Part shown: in pieces, positions 43,704 through 54,259 of the stretch
Layout: the number at the start of each line of letters is the position of its first letter
Numbering within the stretch: position 1 is the first letter of the stretch
Source of the DNA: Shinisaurus crocodilurus
Lineage: Eukaryota > Chordata > Lepidosauria > Squamata > Shinisauridae
Direction: 5' to 3'
Length of the DNA stretch: 64,000 nucleotides
Assembly: GCA_021292165.1 (NCBI GenBank)
Contig: CM037878.1
Coordinates: forward strand, 193,067,118-193,131,117
The notes under the pieces: generated by a model
The model's input: the letters and a program-made list of their open reading frames with translations, nothing else
Told to the model about the DNA's origin: nothing
Database searches by the model: none
Position numbers and translations under genes: made by a program

Positions 43704-43726
43704 TAGGAAGACAGAAACAGAGCACT

Positions 43727-44755
43727 ATGGAAGGAAAGGACTCAGCAGTGGTGGTGACCTGCAAGGGGTGTGCAATGTTTGTTTTCCTGCCGGAGATCGA
43801 CATGGCCTACACGTGCAACAAGTGCAAGCTGGTCACGCTGTTGGAAGAAAAGGTTAGAGGACTGGAGCAGCAAGTGTCAACCCTCAGGAGCATAAGAGAA
43901 AGCGAGGAGTTCTTAGACAGAACGGTGGATCTACAGCACCAAAGAACAGTACAGGAGCCAGAAGGGCAACGGCAGGATGAGGCGGAGTCGGAGACTGCAG
44001 AGGCAAGGGAAAATAACGCAGGGGGAACTCCCTGGAAAAGGGTGACTGTTAGGAGCAGAAGAACTACAGGACACTCTGCGCCTGTGGAAGCCGTGGAGCT
44101 ATGGAACCGCTTCCATGTACTTGAGGACGAGAGCAGAGGACAGCCTGCAGAGGACGGATTACCGAGCACCCAACGTGACAGCGAGCAAGAGGCTGAGGGT
44201 CAGTCGAGTGGAGGCAATCAAACCAAGGCCTACAGCAAGAGGAAGAGAAGAGTACTCGTAGTGGGAGACTCCCTCCTGCGGGGAATTGAAGCCAAAGTAT
44301 GTCGCGAAGACCCATGGACTCGCCAGGTGTGCTGTCTCCCTGGGGCACGGATTAAGGATGTGACAGAGCAGCTGCCGAGGCTCATGCAGCCCACCGACAC
44401 ATACCCCTTTCTTCTCTTCCACGTGGGTACAAATGATACTGCCAAGCGGAGTTACAAAGAAATCACGGCAGACTTTGAAGAGCTGGGAAGGGAACTCAAG
44501 AACTTCGGGGCCCAGATAGTTTTCTCATCCATCCTTCCAGTACTTGGAAGAGGCATAGAAAGGGAAAGAAAAATACTCAGAGTGAATGACTGGCTACGAA
44601 GGTGGAGCCGACGTGAGGGATTTGGATTCTGGGACCACGGGCTACACTTCCTGGAAGATGGACTGCTGGCAAAGGATGGGTTGCACCTCACAAGGACTGG
44701 GAAGAATGTGTTTGGCCACAGCATGAGGAACTTAATCAGGAGGGCTTTAAACTGA
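43727..44755 (+). CDS. CR1 ORF1 protein (Zn-ribbon, coiled coil, SGNH esterase)
   Basis: A 342-residue intact frame. I chose the ATG at 43727 because the 47 codons before it are foldback and TA microsatellite sequence. Two CxxC pairs (Cys12/15 and Cys30/33) suggest a small zinc-binding fold. Residues 34-65 look like a coiled coil, then an acidic, low-complexity part to about 165. The C-terminal half is an SGNH (GDSL-like) esterase: 'VVGDSL' with Ser182, 'GTND' at 234-237, and 'DGLHL' with Asp317 and His320 as the likely catalytic pair. ORF1 esterases are known from CR1 elements and may act on lipids or the RNP's membrane contacts; their role is not settled. ORF2 follows after 38 bases, probably translated by reinitiation. 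Confidence 0.93.
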   Translation: MEGKDSAVVVTCKGCAMFVFLPEIDMAYTCNKCKLVTLLEEKVRGLEQQVSTLRSIRESEEFLDRTVDLQHQRTVQEPEGQRQDEAESETAEARENNAGGTPWKRVTVRSRRTTGHSAPVEAVELWNRFHVLEDESRGQPAEDGLPSTQRDSEQEAEGQSSGGNQTKAYSKRKRRVLVVGDSLLRGIEAKVCREDPWTRQVCCLPGARIKDVTEQLPRLMQPTDTYPFLLFHVGTNDTAKRSYKEITADFEELGRELKNFGAQIVFSSILPVLGRGIERERKILRVNDWLRRWSRREGFGFWDHGLHFLEDGLLAKDGLHLTRTGKNVFGHSMRNLIRRALN

Positions 44756-44793
44756 ATCCAACAGGGGAGGGAGACATAAACTCGGGGGTACCA

Positions 44794-46443
44794 ATGGAAG
44801 AAGGCCTCTATGCCACAATGGAGAGAACAGCTCCAGCGGTGCCCATTGATAGTCTACCACAAAATGTAGGGGGAAAGTCAGACTATAAAGCACATAGTCT
44901 TCAATGTCTCTATACTAATGCCCAGAGTATGGGCAATAAACAAGACGAACTTGAACTCTTGATACATGAGGGCAAGTACGACTTGATAGGGATAACTGAA
45001 ACCTGGTGGGATGACTCCCATGACTGGAATACAGCAATTGAAGGGTATAACTTGTTCAAAAGGAACAGAAGCAACAGAAAGGGAGGTGGAGTTGCACTGT
45101 ATGTTAAAAATACGTATCTCTGCACAGAGATACAGGAAGAGGAGCTTGGCAGCCCCATTGAGAGCATCTGGGTTAAAATAAAGGGGGCAAAGAATAAAGC
45201 GAACATGGCGGTTGGAGTCTACTACCGACCACCCAATCAAGGAGAAGACGAGGATGGAACTTTTGAAAAGCAAATTGCCAGTGTTTCAAGGAGGCACGAT
45301 GTGGTAGTAATGGGAGACTTCAATTTCCCTGATATCTGTTGGGAGACTTATTCAGCCAAACATGGCCCCTCCAAGAAATTCCTGAGCTGTGCTGCTGATA
45401 ACTTCCTCCTACAGAAAGTGGAGGAAGGAACTAGAGGATCGGCTATCCTTGACCTGATTCTAACCAACAGAGACGAGTTAGTGGATAAAGTGGCAGTTTC
45501 GGGAACTCTGGGGGAAAGTGACCATGTTATACTTGAGTTCTTGATTCTAACAGAAGCAAAAGCTGAGTGTAGCCAAACACGTACCCTGGATTTTAGGAAA
45601 GCCAATTTTAACAAACTCAGAACAATGATTAGTAAGATCCCATGGCAAGTGACTCTCACGAGAAAGGGAGCCCAGGAGGGGTGGGAGTTTTTAAAAAAGG
45701 AAATTTTAAAGGCACAATTGCAAACAATTCCCACAAGGAAAAAAGGCAGAGGGCAACAGAAGAAGCCAGTGTGGCTTCACAATAAACTCAAAGATGACCT
45801 GAAAACAAAAAAGGACACGTATAGGAAGTGGAAGGAAGGACAGGCTACAGGGGAAGAGTACAGGCAGGTAGCACAGAACTGCAGGAATAGTGTAAGGAAG
45901 GCTAAAGCTGAGAATGAGCTAAGGTTAGCGAGGGATGCTAAAAGCAACAAAAAAGCTTTCTTCAGATACATGCACAGTAAAAGACAGAAGAAAGAACTGG
46001 TCGTTCAACTACGCAATGAGGATGGCAAATTGATAACAGAAGACAAAGAAAAGGCAGAAGTGTTCAATTCCTACTTCGGCTCGGTCTTCTGCCAAAAGAG
46101 GGTCTATGACCCCCCTGGCAAACCTGAAGTGCAGACTGAAGGGGCAGAATTGCAGCTTGAGATTGATAGGCAAATGGTCAAGGAGCACCTGATTACTCTG
46201 AATGAGTTTAAATCTCCAGGGCCTGATGAGCTGCATCCTAGAGTAATAAAGGAACTGGCAGAAGAACTCTCAGAACCACTGTCTATTATCTTTGAGAAAT
46301 CATGGAGGACAGGTGAAGTGCCAGACGACTGGAGGAGGGCAAATGTTGTTCCCATCTTCAAAAAGGGCAAGAAGGAGGAACCTGGGAACTATAGGCCAGT
46401 CAGTCTGACATCAATCCCCGGGAAGATTTTGAGCAGATTATAA
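44794..46443 (+). pseudogene. CR1 ORF2 N-terminal part: APE endonuclease and RT start
   Basis: Frame of 549 residues. An AP-endonuclease-like domain covers roughly residues 35-250, with 'YTNAQSM' (metal-binding Asn), 'ITETWW' (Glu69), 'MGDFNFPDI' (Asp175, Asn177), 'LDLILTN' and 'SDH' (Asp243, His244), so the endonuclease looks intact. A basic linker follows (about 280-390), then RT entry motifs 'SPGPDELHPRVIKEL' and 'PIFKKG'. It terminates early because one G is missing near 46431 compared with the minus-strand copy. The frame was meant to continue into the segment at 46565. In its host it would nick DNA and prime cDNA synthesis on its own RNA. Confidence 0.95.
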
Positions 46444-46564
46444 AGAAGTCAGTCTGCAAGCACCTTGAAAACAATGCAGTGATTACTAGAAGCCAGCATG
46501 GATTTGTCAAGAACAAATCCTGTCAGACTAATCTGATCTCATTTTTGATCGGGTAACCTCCCTT

Positions 46565-47662
46565 GTGGACTGTGGGAATGCTGTGGACATTATATATCTG
46601 GACTTCAGCAAAGCTTTCGACAAAGTGCCTCATGATATCCTGATTAGTAAGCTAGCTAAGAGTGGGCTAGATGGAACAACTATCAGGTGGATCCACAATT
46701 GGCTACAGAATCGGACTCAAAGAGTGCTTATCAATGGTTCCTTCTCAAACTGGGGAGAGGTAACGAGCGGGGTACCACAGGGCTCGGTCCTGGGCCCAGT
46801 GCTCTTCAACATTTTTATTAATGACTTGGATCAGGAGGTACAGGGAATGCTTATCAAATTTGCAGATGACACAAAGTTGGGTGGAACAGCTAATACTCTG
46901 GAAGACAGAAACAAAATTCAAAGTGACCTCGATAGGCTGGAGCGCTGGGCCGAAAACAACAGAATGAAATTTAACAGGGATAAATGCCAAGTGCTGCACC
47001 TAGGGAGAGGAAACCAAATGCAGAGTTACAGAATGGGGGACACTTGGCTCAACAATACTACAAGTGAGAAGGATCTTGGAATTGTGGTAGATCACAAACT
47101 GAATATGAGCCAGCAATGCGACGTGGCTGCAAAGAAGGCAAATGCAATTTTGGGCTGTATTAATAGAAGTATAGCTTCCAAATCGCGGGAAGTGATAATT
47201 CCCCTTTACTCGGCACTGGTTAGGCCTCATCTTGAGTACTGCGTCCAGTTCTGGGCACCTCACTTTAAGAAGGACATAGACAAACTGGAGAGGGTTCAGA
47301 GGAGGGCAACAAGGATGATAAAGGGACTGGAAACAAGGCCCTATGAGGAGAGACTGAAAGAACTGGGCATGTTTAGCCTTCAGAAGAGGAGACTGAGGGG
47401 AGATATGATCGCACTCTTCCAGTATTTGAAGGGATGTCACACAGAGGAGGGCAAAGATCTCTTCTCGTTCATCCCAGTTTGCAGGACACGGAATAATGGG
47501 CTCAAGTTACAGGAACCTAGATTCCACCTAAACATCAGGAAAAATTTCCTGACTGTCAGAGCAATAAGACAATGGAATCAACTACCTAGGGAGGTGGTGG
47601 GCTCTCCCAGTCTGGAGGCATTCAAGGTGCGGCTGGACAGACATCTGTCAGAGATGCTTTGA
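46565..47662 (+). pseudogene. CR1 ORF2 C-terminal part: RT palm and C-terminus
   Basis: Frame of 365 residues carrying the catalytic RT core: 'FSKAFDKVPHDIL' (first Asp), 'SGVPQGSVLGPVLFN' (Gly73 onward) and 'KFADDTKL' with Asp101-Asp102. Both palm motifs look intact here, unlike in the minus-strand copy. It is separated from the N-terminal part by a second single-base deletion (five Ts at 46542-46546 where the other copy has six) after the G deletion near 46431. The Met is just the first in frame. It ends 90 bases before the 3' repeats. Confidence 0.95.
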
Positions 47663-47756
47663 CCTGGATTCCTGCATTGAGCAGGGGGTTGGACTCGATG
47701 GTCTTGTAGGCCCCTTCCAACTCTACTTTTCTATGATTCTATGATTCTATGATTCT
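47663..47756 (+). repeat. CR1 3' UTR with ATTCTATG repeats
   Basis: About 94 bases ending in three ATTCTATG-type units. It contains 'tcctgcattgagcaggggg', a stem, and 'ggactcgatggtcttgtagg'. This is the segment shared with the 5S-derived SINEs and is presumably where the RT recognises its template. Confidence 0.93.
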
Positions 47757-47945
47757 AACCACGAACAAGCCAGGAAGATAACCCATGGTTTGTTGTTGGG
47801 TTGTGAACTCTTGGTTGTTCATGGTAAATAATCCATAGTGAAACCATAGTGCTGGGTTTGCATGTAATGACAACCCATGATTCAACAACAACTCCATGAT
47901 TCAATGACAACCCATACTTAACCCATACTCTGGGCTATGTGTAAT
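47757..47945 (-). mobile_element. Right arm of the foldback element
   Basis: Inverted partner of 43490-43666. In reverse it reads 'agcccagagtatgggttaagtatggg', 'gttgttgaatcatgggtt' and 'cccagcactatggtttcactatgg'. The inner 60 bases ('cccatggtttgttgttggg') have a partial match in the left arm (AACAAACCA). I found no target duplication or transposase. Total size without the CR1 is about 370 bases. Confidence 0.8.
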
Positions 47946-48230
47946 GTTTATTCCTTTTGTTCTGGATGCAAGAGTTTGGTGGCTGACTGCATAGTCACTC
48001 CTAGTGCAGGCATAGACTGCTGATGTTCCCTGTCAGGTACCCTGCAGTGCTGGCTAGTAGTTCCAACTAGCAAGCTGTCTCACTTAGCACCACCCAGGAA
48101 AGAGACAGACTCTACAGGTTGAGGGGTGGTCATGCAGCACTTAGAGCTTTCTTCATCAGAACCTAAGTGCCTGGATCTGAAGTTTTGTATAAGTACCGTC
48201 CTCACTTATACAGCCTTACTAAACAACTTT
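47946..48230. other. Non-coding, no recognised feature
   Basis: I see no gene. A TTCATCAGAACC word at 48151 resembles part of the CTGATGAAG motif in reverse but lacks the hairpin. Confidence 0.3.
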
Positions 48231-48239
48231 ACCAAAGCC

Positions 48240-48800
48240 TGATTTATACATTACGAGCAGTTGTGTGGGAGAAACAGTATTATCCCAGCTAAATTAACAA
48301 TTAATATTAATAATGAAGTAGCACAGCTAGATACATCTACTAAGGATCTAAAACTTGACTGATCTAAGAAATTAGAGTCACAATTAATGTCTAATAAATT
48401 ATCTCTTTTGGAAAGGGCATTGGAGACTTTGCATAATGAATTCAAAACAATGAAGAATAAGAAATTAAGAAGAGGTTAGGTAGATTACGTCAATCACACA
48501 TTTATTTGTAATTGATGGATACATAAAGATATCAGTCTTATTTAAATATTTCTACTGACAAGGAGTTCAGTGAAAGCAATCATGATTCTACCAGTCTTTG
48601 GGGAGTATGGCAATAATAATAAGCATTGTTAAGCTCAAAAAAGGGATATTTGGACCAAAAATTATGAGGAATCTTATCCAGCTTTGTGAACTCAACACTA
48701 AATGAGCTATTAATGTGTCTACTTGTAAATTCACAGGAGAAGAAATTCATTTGTTGAATAAAAGTTCTAGCATTTGCCTCTATTCCTAAACACAATGCTT
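48240..48800 (+). mobile_element. Possible LINE relic (L1-like?), very decayed
   Basis: A plus-strand stretch translates, with stops, as 'INNEVAQLD', 'KLESQLMSNKLSLLERALET', 'NEFKTMKNKKL'. This charged, helical pattern resembles the region before RT in L1 ORF2. No catalytic motif can be seen. Confidence 0.3.
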
Positions 48801-49135
48801 TTTCAGAAGGCCTATTCACTGGTGATACTCTGGTTGTGCAATGCCCTCCACAGAGACGCTCACCTGGCACCTATGTTGTGATCTTTTTGACTCTAGGTCT
48901 GGTAAAGATGTTTTTCTTTTACCAGGCTTCCCCATCTCAAAATTGTTTAGGTCTTTTGTAGTAATTTGAATTGCTGATGCCACCTTTACTTTGGTTCATG
49001 CAGTTGCTGGTTTTGATAATATGTTTCCATTTTACATCTTTTTATGGTTTTAATATTATTATTTTTACTGTAAACTTCCCAATTATTGCTATAGGCCAGT
49101 ATATAAATATGGTTAATAAACAGAATCTGGAAGGC
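48800..49135 (+). mobile_element. L2-like LINE 3' end (fragment)
   Basis: 'gtgcaatgccctccacagagacgctcacctggcacctatg', then 'ttttaccaggcttcccc', 'gtaaacttcccaattattgctataggccagtatataaat' and a tail of TTAATAAAC. Same plan as 28100-28535. Confidence 0.55.
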
Positions 49136-49139
49136 TGAG

Positions 49140-49313
49140 TCAGGAAAATCCGTTGGATTTTCTCCTCGAAATGATTTCTTGACACATGGTTTCCTGACAC
49201 ATCCCTACTCAGAATTGGTTGGTTCATAGGTTGAATCAATTAGGTTCATAATTCCGAATTGCGGAATCTACTTAGATATGGAGCAGTATACGAATACTGT
49301 AAATAGCAATAGC

Positions 49314-49355
<42 letters not shown>

Positions 49356-50040
49356 GAACATTATTGGTTTCATAATTCAAACTGAGATGTCCTTCATCTC
49401 TGCTGCATTTCAATGGGATGCACATTCATATACACATTTTGATATATGTCCCAATCCCCACTCTGCCATAACTAGACATGCCTAACTATGCATAGTGCCT
49501 GCTTGGGGCAAAAGAGTTGCTGCACAGTACTGTTACATGGTGAACCCTCAGTACAGCACAGCGAGATAGGGACCAGCAGCCTGGTTGTCCGGGTAATGAG
49601 GATACATTCCCCTTTCTCTTCTCCACTCAATGGTAAGCCTATGATCTTAGTGATGTCATCACAAAGTCAAATCTGATTGTCTATGTGGCATCATGCCATC
49701 ATCCTATTCATGGATGTCTAATTCTCTGGGATTAAACTGTATGGAGGCCCTTTCAGGTTAAGAAGAGTGCTGGAGGGCAGGACCTAAGCAGAAGCATTTT
49801 GGGATACAGTGCCTGTGTGAAGAGGCAGAAAAAATGTGTGAAAATGTGGAAGGCAATTGTGAACATTTTCACCCCTAGAAATAGCAATTTTGGCAGCCAA
49901 TATTGATCCTCATGAAAATTCAGCACAGCACTAATTCGTACATGTCAAATTGGTTTGTTTTTTTGTTTTGTTTTTAAAATAGCAACAGGACAACCATACC
50001 CTTTTGGAGTTATGGATTTGGGGTGAATGGTACAATTGTA
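49140..50040. other. Non-coding; (GAT)n at 49313-49354
   Basis: A GATGAT microsatellite of 14 units, with an 'agggatgt'-type MITE remnant (CACATCCCTACTC) near 49198. No gene. Confidence 0.5.
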
Positions 50041-50660
50041 CTTTAGAAATAAAGTGAAATGGTCCAGGAAGGAAGGCGTTCTAAAAAGAGGTCATCCATA
50101 ATGTATGGAAGTCAAGACTAATTTGAAGTATATGCTCATTGGTACCTTTGTTTCTAATAATGAAGTGGGTAAAATGCCCCTCATTAAAATGCTACTGCAC
50201 TATGTGGTGTTCAAAGTCCATAAAAATGAAATCTTTTGACTTGCATTGATTGTGAGAAATAGCTTACTGACTGTAGGCATCCAATCAATTTGTAAACAAG
50301 AAATCCAATGCAGTAGAGCCGTGTGGACTTTAATGAGCATGTAGTCGTGATTATCATATAAGCTGTTAGAAATTCTTACCAGATGGAAAGTTATCTTCAG
50401 TATTTACAATGGTTTCACCCAGCTGTCATTGCAAAGTAGCCAGCCATTGTGCTATCCTCTTTATAATCTAACAGAAAACTTCAAAGGAAGGATTATAATC
50501 CACTGGGGAAATATTACTGACTATTGTAAAACACTGTGCACTTGGAGAGAGATTAAAATAAGAACTTGTAAACATAGTAAGCCTCCTTTTGAAGTCTTAA
50601 ATTAGGCTAACTATTATGGTTTTCACTGATTATATGGAAAATATCATTATAATATTTCTC
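50040..50660. other. Repeat-free block, candidate conserved non-coding element
   Basis: The longest uninterrupted repeat-free stretch with complex sequence: TAATGAGCATGTAGTCGTGA (near 50333), CAGCTGTCATTGCAAAGTAG (near 50419), GGATTATAATCCACTGGGG (near 50490). No frame above 60 codons, no simple repeats. This is how many vertebrate enhancer-like conserved elements look, but no alignment is available. Confidence 0.3.
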
Positions 50661-51990
50661 ACATCATAATGGGTTGGATCCAGACTTAGTAATAATGAGA
50701 GTAGACCTATTGAAATTAGTTACTTAGGTTAGTCATACAGTAATTAACTTAAATCCTATTGTTTTCAATGGGTTTTCTAAGTCTTGATCCAGCCCATTAT
50801 GCCCATGATTTTGAATATATTATATCCAGTAGCAGTGATATCACAGTGGGAGGTCATGGCCTGTCAGTGCATCAGCAGTGGTTTGTAAATGGATCACCAA
50901 GCCAATGGCAATAGGTGTCTTGTACAGCATCTACACAATTAGCTGAATATGAATGAAATACTTCCAGTCAGTCAGTATGGCCCACAAACACAAAATATCA
51001 TCTGGGAATCCATTTCAGAACCTGGGAGACTGCCCATCTTGAACTGAGGCTGTCAACACAGTTGATTCTATTGCCACTTATAGCGCCAGTGAAAAAAATA
51101 CAAAATAAAAAACTCTTGGGGGGGGGGATAAAGAAGCTATGCTACAACACTTGCCAGTGGTTAGTCCTACCTGTGAGAAATTGTTGGAGAAATTTAGTGA
51201 AATTGCCCCCCCCCATTACTCTGCCCACAAATAAGGTGGAGAATTTTGAGTGGCCATTTGCACACAGCTCTACTAAGAACTAACAGTTTTGGTGTTGTAG
51301 GATACTTTTCTAGTTCCATAACAAATCTGTCTCTGGTGAAGTAAATGTTCCCCAGTGAAATCCCATGGTTTGTGCCCACCTACTGACACACAGTGTACTG
51401 TTTGTTTCCCTAGACCAGTTTTCTTCACAAAAACCCATGGTAACATTTTATACCTCCCAAATGTTGCATGGTTGTGGGGACATGAAGACCACCCCCATGG
51501 CAAAATCAATCAATTCTAGGGATATTTCATGCCCCAGATGTATTTTTGTTTCCAGAAAGAAAATGATAAGTGGTAAGAAGTTGAAATGTGGGGATGTTAT
51601 GCAGGTGACAGCAGACAACAATGTCATGGGAGGACTGTGTTGTAGTTCTACTGCTGTGTAAATTCAGCAATGTTAAGTGCATTCGGGGTACCTCCCACCT
51701 TATTGGAACCAATGTGCTTCCTGAAAGACAAACTCAATTCTTCTGCTCCTTAATTATTAAAATGACTAGGGGACAGAAGCAGCAGCTTGGGTGCTAGATT
51801 TGGCACACTGGCTGCCAGTTGTACATCTATGTGCTGAAGGATTCTGTTTTAATGTTGAGATGAATATGAGATTTTTCCGATGACAAAAGACTGTTTTTGT
51901 TCTCCTTTGGCATAAAGCCAGTAAAGAACATGGAAGAGATACTGGGGCTGGCAATAGTTTATACCAGGGATGGACAGAAGGTAGATCATG
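50660..51990. other. Non-coding; MITE remnant 50670-50800
   Basis: The 50670-50800 part is a decayed inverted element (GGGTTGGATCCAGACTTAGT at the left and ACTAAGTC-like CTAAGTCTTGATCCAGCCCA at the right). The rest has poly-G (51118) and poly-C (51207) runs and no gene. Confidence 0.45.
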
Positions 51991-52149
51991 GGTTCATAGA
52001 GCTGGAAGGGGCCTACAAGGCCATTGAGTCCAACCCCCTGCTCAATGCAGGAAACTAGAGGAGGGGTCTCCCATCCAAGTAATAACCAGGCCTGACCCTA
52101 CTTAGCTTTCCACACTCAGACAAGCTGAGCCAGCATGAGCCACAGGCCA
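51991..52149 (-). mobile_element. 5S-rRNA-derived SINE with CR1 tail
   Basis: Minus-strand copy: tail 'gctggaaggggcctacaagg', 'ccccctgctcaatgcagg', junction 'aaactagaggagg', then the 5S part in reverse: GGTCTCCCATCCAAGTAATA and GGCCTGACCCTACTTAGCTT. It ends near 'gccacaggcc'. A hAT-like element follows immediately. Confidence 0.88.
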
Positions 52150-52262
52150 GATGTTCTGAACTTCAACTCCCAGAAGTCCCTGCCAGCATGGCCAGTGGTC
52201 AGGAATGCTGGGGGTTGGTCCCAAACATCTGGAGCTCTATTTTCTGCCCACCCTTGGTCTAT
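52150..52262. mobile_element. hAT-type foldback MITE (fragment)
   Basis: 'cagatgttctgaacttcaactcccag' and the inverted 'ctgggggttggtcccaaacatctgg' pair around 'ccctgccagcatggcc'. Same type as 6504-6639, lacking clear outer ends. Confidence 0.65.
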
Positions 52263-52264
52263 GT

Positions 52265-52700
52265 AATCAGCCACAAAACCCCACTTTATGGCTTCATTTC
52301 TATATCCATTCCCAACATTTGGTAGGCATACCAGTAGTATTTTTTTTAAAACTGCTCACATTTTTCTTATTATTATAGTATCTGGTATATGATAATGAGG
52401 AAAAGGGGATTAACTATTCATCCAGAAAATAAATAGTTTGTGCTAAGTTATACTGTGACCACAGCTTTTAACTTTGACTGAGACACTATGGATAAATATA
52501 ACAACACATTTAAGGACTCATTTAGCTGCATCTGCACATTTACAATATGCAAATGTATTCTCTAAAGAACACAGGTCTTTGGGAGGTGACGGAAGTTGCT
52601 GTAAGCAAGTACAATGTCTGGACTAAAGGAATCTCAAAATATGTGTGCTGTTTGTGCTGACTGAACTGTAATAAAAATGACAGCATGCACATAATCCTTG
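52265..52700. other. Non-coding, no recognised feature
   Basis: AT-rich sequence up to the hAT element. No gene or repeat seen. Confidence 0.3.
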
Positions 52701-52709
52701 CATTACATG

Positions 52710-53552
52710 CAGGGCTTTTTTTCTCAGAGAAAAGTGGGGAACTCACCCCCCCTCCCTGGCACGCCCCTACCCAACCCCTAGGCGCCCTAAAACCGCCCCT
52801 TAGAAACAGGGATGCAGTTAAAATTTGGGGGGGGCTATAAAGTAAATGTATGGAATTAAATAAAGCAATGCGTAAAATGTGCAAAAAATTGGGAATACTT
52901 ACCAAAAGTAAGCTCAGAGACGTTTCCTTTTCAAAAGATGTTTATTTATAAGTTTTGCAGTTACACATATTAATCACAGTTTAGTAAAGTGAATACATGA
53001 AAAGAAAGGGGGGGATAACAGGGGACCAATTACACATTGCCTAAGCAAATATATTTGGGGGCCTTAGCGACCCAGTAAAATCAATGACATGTCTTAAAAT
53101 ATCTCCCTTTCACTGGCTTACTAATCACTTCAAGCATCTTGATCCTCTTCTCTCCCGTCCACTACAAATTCGGACCCAAGTGAGTCACGAACAGCAAGAT
53201 CTTTTGTGTTTGCTTTTGTGTTTCTTAATTGACTTAATTGACTTAATTACTAACTCTGAGTCTGAAGAAAACCCCCACTGTAGTTATGCTAATTGCTAAA
53301 TACCTTGCTAAATTCCTAAGGGCAGGAATATTTGTTTTGTAATGCTGATGATTTGCAGCAACACAACATACATTCTTCAATCTACATTCCTAGTAGAAAG
53401 TTCACAATAATAGTTAATGGGGGATTACGAACTGCTGTTAACATCACAAGAATTTAATTATGCTGAGTGATAAAGCGAGCAGCGCTTTCTAATTGACTGA
53501 AAATAGGTGGCGGAACGCCGTTCCGGTGCGTTCCGCCAGAAAAAAAGCCCTG
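52710..53552. mobile_element. hAT-type non-autonomous transposon, complete ends
   Basis: Perfect 15-base inverted ends CAGGGCTTTTTTTCT at 52710 and at 53552 in reverse. The target duplication ATTACATG is perfect (52702-52709 and 53553-53560). Eight bases is the hAT hallmark. Subterminal 'ggcggaacgccgttccggtg' near the right end is itself nearly palindromic. The 843-base interior has no transposase frame; a 71-residue frame at 53084-53299 has no recognisable domain. Confidence 0.93.
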
Positions 53553-53639
53553 ATTACATGTATGAACCGTTTGATCAGTGTACATTTTATAACCAACTAC
53601 AACTTTTTGCTCATGTTTGTGATGGGACATGACCAGAAT

Positions 53640-53795
53640 TTTAATTTTGTAATTTTAAAATAATGCATGTTAATGTGTTTATTGGGTTTATCATTGGTTT
53701 TACTGTTTTTACTTTTATTGTATATGGCACCCTGAGAATTTCAGCTACAGCATGATTCACAAAATGAATGAATGAATGAATGAATAAAAGTTGCT
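53640..53795 (+). mobile_element. L2-like LINE 3' terminus (fragment)
   Basis: 'ttttactgtttttacttttattgtatatggcaccctgagaatttcagc' followed by (GAAT)n (53767-53786). The tail and stem order matches the other L2-like 3' ends. Confidence 0.5.
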
Positions 53796-53864
53796 TTGCT
53801 AAATTCCTTGATTTATTTCCTGGCAAAATGGCACCAAATGTACTGAACTGTTAGTAACATCATA

Positions 53865-53970
53865 TACTGGGTAGGATCCAGATTTAGTCATAGTTAGAAG
53901 AGGCCCTTTGAAATCCATGGGACTTAAGTTACTCTAAGTATGACTAAATCTGGATCCAACCACCTAAATT
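53865..53970. mobile_element. Foldback MITE, about 100 bp
   Basis: GGGTAGGATCCAGATTTAGT and, in reverse from the right, GTGGTTGGATCCAGATTTAG form long arms (about 30 bases) with a short centre 'gaggccctttgaaatcc'. Confidence 0.75.
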
Positions 53971-53994
53971 TAAATTTGACATAATGTAGTGGCT

Positions 53995-54250
53995 AAAGGT
54001 TGGATCCAGGATCTTCCTTCCATGAGAGGAAGGAACCTTCAATGAGAGGAATGGCTCTGCTTGCAGAAGGTACCAGCACCCTATTTGGGGGGATCCTCTA
54101 CCCCCCACACTCACAGCACAGCTCACCCCATTCAGCAGGGTCTCCTGACTGTGTAGTATTTTCAGGGTGCTGGAAGGGTGCTGTGGGAAAGAGAAGTCCA
54201 CTGCCATCAGTGCAGTTGATCCAGCATAAATTTGGATCCTACCCTTGGGG
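53995..54250. mobile_element. Possible MITE bounded by 'ggatcc' ends
   Basis: Left AGGTTGGATCCAGGAT and right, in reverse, AGGGTAGGATCCAAAT, enclosing about 255 bases that are more GC-rich than the flanks. Similar plan to the adjacent 53865 element. Confidence 0.4.
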
Positions 54251-54259
54251 TATCAGTTG

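Larger units (their letters stand above)
43703..47756 (+). mobile_element. Nearly complete young CR1 LINE
   Basis: About 4.05 kb with ORF1 (43727-44755), a 38-base gap, ORF2 (from 44794, broken), and the CR1 3' end with 'gggggttggactcgatgg' and three ATTCTATG repeats (47730-47756) in place of poly-A. There are only about 24 bases before ORF1, so the 5' UTR may be missing. Two single-base deletions in ORF2 stop it from being autonomous. The arms of an older foldback element flank it. Confidence 0.95.

Noticed and set aside
44878..45273. Antisense frames within the CR1 ORF2 (also 45348-45734, 47000-47440)
   Set aside because: Shadows of the sense coding sequence; the same shadows recur opposite the minus-strand copy.
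48125..48165. Another CTGATGAAG hammerhead-like site
   Set aside because: The CTGATGA-like word is followed at once by GAAAGC with no hairpin between, so the motif order is not met.
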